DNA from: Coriobacteriales bacterium
GTDB taxonomy: Bacteria; Actinomycetota; Coriobacteriia; Coriobacteriales; UBA8131
NCBI GenBank assembly: GCA_031286245.1
Contig: JAITUO010000023.1
Span: 1 to 5,802 of the forward strand
Direction of reading: 5' to 3'
DNA: 5,802 nt
The notes beneath the pieces were generated by a model that was given only the letters and a program-made list of their open reading frames with translations, did not search any database and was not told the DNA's origin. Made by a program: the position numbers and the translations under genes. Shown one piece after another: positions 1 to 4,151 of the stretch (positions within the stretch are counted from its first letter, which is position 1; each line of letters begins with the position of its first letter).

Positions 1-73
1 CGCAATCCTCATCATGCTCATGTTTGTCTTCGCAGTCGCATGAATCATCATGCTCATGTTCGTGTTCGCTCAT
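1..73 (-). CDS. His/Cys-rich metal-binding protein, N-terminus only (partial)
   Basis: Only the first 24 codons are in the window; the gene continues past the left edge. The start ATG (73-71) shares one base with the TGA stop of the upstream GTPase gene (TGATG), so the two are probably translationally coupled. The visible residues read MSEHEHEHDDSC followed by DCEDKHEHDEDC: five His, three Cys and many Asp/Glu, a composition typical of a flexible metal-binding tail (Zn, Ni or Co). His-rich stretches of this kind occur in COG0523 GTPases, HypB and some metal transporters. With a COG0523 GTPase directly upstream, a role in metal homeostasis or metalloprotein assembly is the best inference. It could be a second COG0523 subunit, a CobW C-terminal-type partner or a transporter. 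The downstream domain cannot be seen, so no function is assigned. Confidence 0.7.
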   Translation of the reverse strand, partial: MSEHEHEHDDSCDCEDKHEHDEDC

Positions 74-681
74 CACAACCCCTCTTTCCCGACCGTGGAA
101 ATCCAGACGGACTCATCGACGCCCTGGTTAGCGCAGATCAGATGGAGCTGGGTGTTCGGTTCGATCTGCTCGATGTGCGCTTTGACCGTGGCGATCATCT
201 CGTCATCTGCCAGATCGATCTTGTTCACGAGCACAGCGTCAGATCCGACGATCTGGTCAGTGATGAGGTTTTCCAGCGCACGCATCTGGCGCTCGAAACG
301 ATTGACGTCAACCAGGATGGAGATCTTCGCGCGCGCCTGTGTTGCCCGTTCCAGGTTTTCCTGCATCGAACGTGGATAGGCCACCCCCGTTGTCTCGAGG
401 ATGATCCAGTCGGGGTTGAAGTCGCGCTGGATCATTTGCGCTGTGGTAGTCAGTTCTCCGGAGAGTGTGCAGCAGGCACAGCCAGAGAACAGAGTGTTGA
501 CGCGCAGTCCGCTACCGCTGATGAAGCTGTCGTCGATGCCGATCTCACCGACCTCGTTCTCGATGATCATGGCTTTGAACTCACTGTCGGATGTGGAGTT
601 GTCCACCAGATAACGAGCCAGAGAGAGTAGGGTAGTGGTTTTACCGGAACCGAGGAAGCCTCCCAAGATGATGATGTTCAT
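73..681 (-). CDS. COG0523 / CobW-HypB-UreG family GTPase (putative metallochaperone)
   Basis: This 202-residue G3E-class P-loop GTPase shows the whole family signature: Walker A GGFLGSGKTTT (residues 7-17), ENEVGEIGID (41-50, switch I area), the metal-binding CxCC motif GCACC (67-71), a Walker B-like ILETTG (94-99), and the guanine-specificity motif NKID (153-156). Family members use GTP hydrolysis to deliver zinc, cobalt, nickel or iron to target proteins; the metal cannot be read from sequence. It is short: classical CobW/YjiA proteins have about 300-400 residues with a C-terminal CobW_C domain. Here only the GTPase domain is present, ending soon after the NKID region. The coupled downstream gene may supply the missing part, which is inference. 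The ATG at 681-679 is preceded by AAAGGG about nine bases upstream and begins exactly at the family's usual MNIIILGGFLGSGK start. It is probably cytosolic. The family is certain, the substrate unknown. Confidence 0.93.
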   Translation of the reverse strand: MNIIILGGFLGSGKTTTLLSLARYLVDNSTSDSEFKAMIIENEVGEIGIDDSFISGSGLRVNTLFSGCACCTLSGELTTTAQMIQRDFNPDWIILETTGVAYPRSMQENLERATQARAKISILVDVNRFERQMRALENLITDQIVGSDAVLVNKIDLADDEMIATVKAHIEQIEPNTQLHLICANQGVDESVWISTVGKEGL

Positions 682-710
682 GCTGCTTTACCCTTTCTTG
701 TAGCTTGCCG

Positions 711-727
711 CCTGGCGATTCGCCAGG
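711..727. promoter_or_regulatory. Palindrome in the leader of the GTPase gene
   Basis: CCTGGCG and CGCCAGG form perfect 7-bp arms around a 3-base centre. It lies 30 bases upstream of the GTPase start codon, between the predicted -10 box and the ribosome binding site. It could be a repressor operator (a metal sensor would suit the gene) or a stable leader-RNA hairpin. No U-run follows it on the minus strand, so it is not a typical terminator. It does not resemble a Zur box that I know. Confidence 0.45.
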
Positions 728-746
728 AATTGATGTGGATAGATGA

Positions 747-775
747 ATTATCCCCGCAAGTTTGCACCTCGTCAC
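747..775 (-). promoter_or_regulatory. Putative promoter of the CobW-like GTPase operon
   Basis: Read on the minus strand, GTGACG (775-770; 4 of 6 matches to the -35 consensus) is separated by 17 bases from GATAAT (752-747; 5 of 6 matches to the -10 consensus). Transcription would begin near 740, giving a leader of about 60 bases that includes the palindrome at 711-727. This is a pattern match only. Confidence 0.4.
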
Positions 776-865
776 ATACTATCGCATTTTTTCTCTGTTC
801 ATGCCTTAGAAGGTTTTGATAAGCCAAACTGGGACAGCTTACCTTTTTTGATGTCTTTTAAGGCA

Positions 866-1061
866 AATCCTGGGAATTTCGGAGTTTCTGCCGGAAATTG
901 GCTCTCATGTATAGTTCTCTATTGGCTTCACACATATAGAAATTTGGCTTAACACTTCTAGCTGCAGGTTTAAATTGTGGAGAAAACCGATCCCGCTTTT
1001 CAGGCTTAACAGCCATACATGAGGGCCTTTTCTGGCCAGAAAGTCCGAAATTCCCAGGATT
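866..1061. repeat. Imperfect 47-bp inverted repeat (MITE-like or hairpin element)
   Basis: Positions 866-912 are the reverse complement of 1015-1061 with 39 of 47 positions matching and no gaps. The outermost 18 bp are perfect (AATCCTGGGAATTTCGGA and its complement), and another 9 bp are perfect at the inner end (CTCATGTAT). The 102-base centre has no clear coding content. The size (196 bp) and structure fit a small non-autonomous mobile element or a dispersed hairpin repeat. No flanking target duplication was found. Open frames cross it on both strands and share NPGNFG-type residues only because the arms are complementary, so they are not called as genes. Confidence 0.7.
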
Positions 1062-1067
1062 ACTCAC

Positions 1068-1098
1068 TTTATAGGCTATACAGTTGCATAGATGTCAA
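1068..1098 (-). promoter_or_regulatory. Promoter-like sequence reading into the inverted repeat
   Basis: On the minus strand a perfect TTGACA (1098-1093) is followed 19 bases later by TATAAA (1073-1068); the spacer is two bases longer than ideal. Transcription would begin around 1060, at the outer edge of the 866-1061 inverted repeat, and the transcript could fold into a long hairpin. Whether it is active is unknown. Confidence 0.3.
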
Positions 1099-1131
1099 GT
1101 AGATGAGCTAATACCAGCAGAATCCCGGCTT

Positions 1132-1428
1132 CTACTCAATGATATCTTTAAGCAGTTTCTCTGGAGGGTATCCATAAAGTTTTGCTAAAGCGATCAGATT
1201 ACTGGTACTTGGATCCGAAGTCCCGTTTTCCCACTTTGACACTGCTTACCTGCTGACTCCTAACGATTCGGCTACAAACTCCTGTGTCATTTTGCATGCA
1301 GTCCGATGCTCCCTTAGTACAAGCCCTAGTGACTTGCTAGTTGTAGACTTTTCAAAACGGATGTCTTTTGTTCTGATGTACTTTATCAATGCCCAAAAAA
1401 TCAGGATTATCAGACAAAGAATAATCAC
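1132..1428 (-). pseudogene. Membrane-anchored XRE-family HTH regulator, interrupted by a nonsense codon
   Basis: Read from a GTG at 1428, the frame encodes a hydrophobic N-terminal segment (residues 2-18, IILCLIILIFWALIKYI), a short basic/polar linker, then an XRE/Cro-type HTH: LREHRTACKMTQEFVAESLGVSR (from residue 38), a TAA stop at 1248-1246, then in the same frame AVSKWENGTSDPSTSNL, LYGYPPEKLLKDIIE and a real TAG stop at 1134-1132. Family members usually read VSRQAVSKWENG, so the TAA sits exactly where CAA (Gln) is expected. That makes a single C-to-T change the simplest explanation. Without readthrough the product ends at 60 residues and loses the recognition helix. The same frame also continues upstream through a TAG at 1467-1465 to an ATG at 1491, so the original start may lie there and a second nonsense change is possible. 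An N-terminal membrane helix with a C-terminal HTH suggests a membrane-tethered regulator; its target is unknown. Confidence 0.75.
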
Positions 1429-1533
1429 ATATCTGGCGTAGACGACAAAAGTAAAGAAGATTTGCTATGGATCTTTCGGCATTATCCTCATGGTGCTACA
1501 TTACCTTTCTTTAGCGAACTATTTGTACCACTA

Positions 1534-1557
1534 ATTATATCGTCTGCAACAAGTTGC
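1534..1557 (-). promoter_or_regulatory. Possible -10 box and small inverted repeat upstream of the broken HTH gene
   Basis: A perfect TATAAT lies on the minus strand at 1539-1534, about 43 bases before the upstream ATG at 1491 and about 105 before the GTG at 1428. Just upstream of it, GCAAC-2-GTTGC (1546-1557) is a small inverted repeat in the -35/-10 spacer, where a repressor often binds. No convincing -35 hexamer is present at 16-18 bases spacing, so the promoter call is weak. Confidence 0.25.
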
Positions 1558-1678
1558 TCTACCAACTATTGCGCTACTTTAGGTTGCACATCGCTTTGCG
1601 AGCGTAAATCCTCTGTGCCAAACTTAACCGCAACTTAACAAACCAAAAAACCTGCTTGTGCTATGACCTCCGATGTTT

Positions 1679-1788
1679 TGTCCCAAAAGTGGACTTGTGT
1701 AGTGGGTTTATAGCGAAAATGAAGAGAAATCCATTGTTTTTAGTCATTTCAGAGGCAAAACCCACTACACAAGTCCACTTTTGGGACA
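1679..1788. repeat. 110-bp element with perfect 31-bp inverted arms
   Basis: Positions 1679-1709 are the exact reverse complement of 1758-1788. The outer end reads TGTCCCAAAAGTGG and the inner part ACTTGTGTAGTGGGTTT. Between them lie 48 bases containing a further 6-bp pairing (AAATGA at 1717-1722 with TCATTT at 1744-1749). The whole unit would fold into one long hairpin as DNA or RNA on either strand. Perfect arms imply recent arrival or active maintenance. It encodes no plausible protein and carries no long U-run after the right arm, so it is better explained as a MITE-like or dispersed palindromic repeat than as an ordinary terminator. A bidirectional transcription stop remains possible. 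Confidence 0.8.
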
Positions 1789-1958
1789 TTTTCCTTGGGT
1801 TGGTTGCAAATGGCAAATCATTCGGACATGCCAATTCCTTTATTCCTTGTCCTGACGATAGATGTGCAACTGCATTAGCACTTGTTGTGTAAGACCCAGC
1901 CAGAGGACTTCTGTTGGCAATCTATTTGGAAATCTTCAGCTTCCCCCTCCTGCAAAAT

Positions 1959-1997
1959 GTCTAAGGCGGCAAGCTGGGGTGACTAACCGCCTTAGAC
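1959..1997. repeat. Perfect 11-bp inverted repeat (hairpin)
   Basis: GTCTAAGGCGG (1959-1969) and CCGCCTTAGAC (1987-1997) are exact reverse complements around a 17-base loop. The GC-rich stem would be stable in RNA. No U-run follows on the plus strand; on the minus strand an ATTTTG follows, which is too short for a convincing terminator. It may be part of a structured RNA or a remnant of a mobile-element end. Confidence 0.55.
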
Positions 1998-2007
1998 CCG
2001 CTTTCCC

Positions 2008-2053
2008 TAGCGATATGGCTACTACCAGCTCCCTGCCTGGTAGCGCATGGCTA
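2008..2053. repeat. Near-identical short direct repeats flanking a 7-bp stem-loop
   Basis: TAGCGATATGGCTA (2008-2021) and TAGCGCATGGCTA (2041-2053) are direct repeats differing by one base and one deletion. Between and partly overlapping them, CTACCAG (2022-2028) pairs with CTGGTAG (2037-2043) around an 8-base loop. Together with the hairpin at 1959-1997 this gives two potential stem-loops in about 95 bases. It matches no RNA family I recognise (not tmRNA, RNase P, SRP or a cobalamin riboswitch). Confidence 0.35.
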
Positions 2054-2414
2054 AAGTTTGTCCTCTCCAAACTCTATACTCCAGCATGATCTGATTATCA
2101 GGTTCAACTTGACTAATTGGAGTTGTCAACTAACGCCACAAACACATTCAGTATCTTCACTCCTTAGGTGTACTGGATACTTGTATCATACTCGGCAATA
2201 TTATCACGCCATTACCTATATAGCGAGAAGAATGTGCATTCAATGTAAGAACAGCGCTTCATTATACCAAATTCTATGCAAGATGATGCAATTATTTCCG
2301 AACCTCTCAAGCAGGCTCTGTCAAAGCAGCTCTATCTCAAGATTGAAATCAAATATCAAACATAGTCATAACTTTCTTACAGCTTATTGTGCCGTTTACC
2401 TGGGTGAATGGTGA
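2054..2414. other. AT-rich intergenic stretch with no recognised feature
   Basis: No open frame here has a credible start with ribosome binding site and protein-like composition. I see only a minor inverted repeat (TTGAC...GTCAA near 2108-2130). A plus-strand open frame of about 118 codons (2058-2414) lacks a Shine-Dalgarno sequence and is full of Ser, Cys, Tyr and His in a noncoding-like pattern. It may be upstream regulatory DNA or the remains of decayed sequence. Confidence 0.5.
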
Positions 2415-2443
2415 TTGTCCAGATGTTAGTAGGATGGTAGCAT
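2415..2443 (+). promoter_or_regulatory. Putative promoter of the NlpC/P60 gene
   Basis: TTGTCC (2415-2420) and TAGCAT (2438-2443) are separated by 17 bases and match the -35 and -10 consensus at 4 of 6 positions each. The predicted start would lie near 2450, giving a leader of about 40 bases. It is weak but correctly spaced and the only candidate seen close to the gene. Confidence 0.35.
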
Positions 2444-2492
2444 CTAGGACTAGAACGAGGTTAATGTAAGGGAAAGGCTAAGGAGCACATAG

Positions 2493-3608
2493 ATGCCTGA
2501 GTCCTTCAATACCATAGAATGTTCTGGCATATCGCCAGAAAACAAGACAAGCATCAGTCGTCGTAGCTTCATGGGCTTAGCAGCAGTTGTTGCTGCCGTT
2601 GCCATAGCGACATCAGATTGGCATGCTCCGTCTACTGCTTTCGCCACACCATCAGAAGACAAACGTCTTGAAGCCGATGCTGTGCGCAGACGGCTTGATG
2701 AATGGGAGGCTTTGCTCAACCAGTATTCCAACGATTATTATGCAGCCCTGGCAGAGTATGATCAAGCAATAACCGATTTGGATGCTGCTGCCAAGCATTA
2801 CGAAGAAACCGTGATAAATCAAGATCGTATTCAAACCCAATTAGGACAACGGGTTCGGTATATGTACAAAGACGGACAGTTGACTTTTTTAAATGTGATT
2901 TTCGGATCACATACCTTCTACGATTTCACAGCAAATTGGGACTTTTTCAATCTTTTAAACCGACGGGACGCTGACCTCATAGCTGAAGCCAACCGTGCTC
3001 GAGACAATGCTGAACAAGCTTTGGCGAGTCTGAAGATCAAAGAGCAGATCGCTGTCCAGAAACTGGCTGAAGCCGAAGAGATCCGGCGCAACGCAGTGAC
3101 AATTGTTAATTCCTACCGGGCTGAGCTTGAAAAACTGGAAGATGAAGTCAGACAACTGATTGAAGAAGAACGATTAGCTGAAGAGGAACGCCTCAGACAG
3201 GAATGGGAAGCCCTCAGTAATCAACGACCCAGCAACCCGGGAACAAATGTCGAGTACCAAGACGAGATCGCCAGAATAATCGTCGAAGCAGCATACTCCC
3301 GGCTCGGTTGCCCCTATGTCTGGGCAGCCAGCGGGCCAAACGCTTTTGACTGTTCCGGCTTGACATCATGGTGCTATCGACAAGCTGGTTTGTCGATACC
3401 ACGCGGCGGCAATGCCCAATACTTCGATGCGCCGATGCGATTGGCAGTTGTCGATGCGAAACCTGGAGACATCCTTTTCAAACCTGGACATGTCGGCCTA
3501 TACATCGGCGGAGGTAAGTTCATTCATGCTCCCAATCCCAGCACTGTTGTCAAGATTACTGAAATGGCTGGATACGGCTGGCATGGAGCCTCACGCTGGC
3601 AATACTGA
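2493..3608 (+). CDS. Tat-exported NlpC/P60 peptidoglycan endopeptidase with coiled-coil domain
   Basis: The 371-residue product is a predicted secreted cell-wall hydrolase that cleaves peptide stems of peptidoglycan. Residues 1-51 look like a twin-arginine signal (ISRRSFMGLAAVVAAVAIA, RR at 23-24) with probable cleavage after Ala51 in TAFA/TP. Residues about 57-240 are charged and heptad-like, with a central MYKDGQLTFLNVIFGS segment (124-139), the pattern of CwlO/PcsB/RipA-type helical hairpins that hold the enzyme inactive or tether it to a partner. The C-terminal NlpC/P60 domain (about 255-371) has the catalytic Cys287 in AFDCSGL, His333 in PGHVGLYIGGG, and a third polar position at His345 in FIHAPNPS, so it should be active. 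The ATG at 2493 is preceded by AAGGAG at 2480-2485 with a 7-base gap, which fixes the start. It appears monocistronic, lying upstream of the chaperonin operon on the same strand but with a separate promoter between them. Confidence 0.93.
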   Translation: MPESFNTIECSGISPENKTSISRRSFMGLAAVVAAVAIATSDWHAPSTAFATPSEDKRLEADAVRRRLDEWEALLNQYSNDYYAALAEYDQAITDLDAAAKHYEETVINQDRIQTQLGQRVRYMYKDGQLTFLNVIFGSHTFYDFTANWDFFNLLNRRDADLIAEANRARDNAEQALASLKIKEQIAVQKLAEAEEIRRNAVTIVNSYRAELEKLEDEVRQLIEEERLAEEERLRQEWEALSNQRPSNPGTNVEYQDEIARIIVEAAYSRLGCPYVWAASGPNAFDCSGLTSWCYRQAGLSIPRGGNAQYFDAPMRLAVVDAKPGDILFKPGHVGLYIGGGKFIHAPNPSTVVKITEMAGYGWHGASRWQY

Positions 3609-3731
3609 TGCCGTTTTGTGGTGGTCAGGTCGCACTACTCAATAAGCTTGCCACCGGGTTTATCCACATAAAAAGGTAAGTCAAGGCAAGACTGAGCTTG
3701 ATAACACTTTTTCAACATAAAAGTAATAGAC

Positions 3732-3759
3732 TTGCATTCAATTGATGTGATAGTATCAT
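3732..3759 (+). promoter_or_regulatory. Putative groESL promoter
   Basis: TTGCAT (3732-3737) and TATCAT (3754-3759) are separated by 16 bases. The predicted transcription start falls at about 3766, inside the CIRCE element, the usual arrangement in HrcA-controlled chaperonin operons. TAGTAT (3751-3756) is an overlapping alternative -10 box. Confidence 0.55.
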
Positions 3760-3763
3760 GCTC

Positions 3764-3790
3764 TTAGCACTCTGAAGGTTAGAGTGCTAA
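3764..3790. promoter_or_regulatory. CIRCE operator (HrcA binding site)
   Basis: The sequence is TTAGCACTC, nine bases, then GAGTGCTAA: a perfect match to the CIRCE consensus. HrcA binds this inverted repeat and represses groESL until heat or misfolded protein ties up GroEL, which HrcA needs for activity. It lies 44 bases before the groES start codon, overlapping the predicted transcription start. Confidence 0.97.
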
Positions 3791-3834
3791 TTCTATCCGA
3801 GACAAGTGAAATAGCAAAAAGGAGGTCTTGTTAG

Positions 3835-4125
3835 ATGAGTCTCAAACCTTTAGGTGACCGCGTAATCGTCAAGCAGGACGAGGCGGAAACCACCACTGCT
3901 TCTGGACTGGTGTTGGCGTCCACCGCCACGGAGAAGCCAGACCGCGGGACTGTGATCGCTGTAGGCGAGGGCAAGCTGGACAATAATGGCAATCTCGTCA
4001 AGCCCCAGGTCAATGTCGGTGACAGCGTGATCTACAGCAAGTATGGCGGCACAGAGGTTAAACTTGGTGACGAGGAGCTTATTATCCTGCGTTCCGATGA
4101 TGTCTTTGCCGTAGTCGTGGACTAG
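3835..4125 (+). CDS. groES: Co-chaperonin GroES (Cpn10)
   Basis: The 96-residue product has the usual length for GroES. It forms the heptameric lid of the GroEL folding chamber in the cytosol. It opens with the typical MSLKPLGDRVIVK; the mobile loop (about residues 16-34) carries the hydrophobic GroEL-contact tripeptide LVL (25-27) in SGLVLAS, and the roof loop is around EGKLDNNGN (45-53). The end, ELIILRSDDVFAVVVD, matches the family, so it appears intact. A strong GGAGG (3821-3825) lies nine bases before the ATG. It is the first gene of the groES-groEL operon, 26 bases upstream of groEL and controlled by CIRCE. Confidence 0.98.
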   Translation: MSLKPLGDRVIVKQDEAETTTASGLVLASTATEKPDRGTVIAVGEGKLDNNGNLVKPQVNVGDSVIYSKYGGTEVKLGDEELIILRSDDVFAVVVD

Positions 4126-4151
4126 TGAATTAGGAAAAGGGGTTTTACCAA

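Noticed and set aside
40..630. A 196-codon plus-strand open frame opposite the GTPase gene
   Set aside because: It is antisense to a gene with unmistakable GTPase motifs, has no ribosome binding site, and its translation resembles no known protein.
743..1067. Two 69-codon open frames on opposite strands sharing NPGNFG-like residues
   Set aside because: The similarity is explained by the complementary arms of the inverted repeat at 866-1061. Neither frame has a convincing ribosome binding site, and neither looks like a folded protein.
1853..1975. A minus-strand frame reading LAALDILQEGEAEDFQIDCQ... up to a stop near 1880
   Set aside because: It is briefly gene-like but only about 33 codons long, begins after a stop in the 1959-1997 hairpin, and has no start with a ribosome binding site. 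A decayed gene fragment is possible but unsupported.
1500..2100. tRNA, tmRNA, RNase P RNA or riboswitch in the structured intergenic DNA
   Set aside because: None of the diagnostic conserved motifs (such as the GGTTCGAATCC-type T-arm or a CCA-end acceptor) could be found on either strand.
1656..2414. Three plus-strand open frames of 75-118 codons in the intergenic region
   Set aside because: They cross the hairpin elements, overlap each other, lack ribosome binding sites and have noncoding-like composition.
3640..3720. Possible terminator after the NlpC/P60 gene (TCAAG...CTTGA stem before ACACTTTTTC)
   Set aside because: The stem is only 5 bp and the T-run is not directly adjacent. A longer pairing (CTTGCC with GGCAAG) needs a loop of more than 30 bases.
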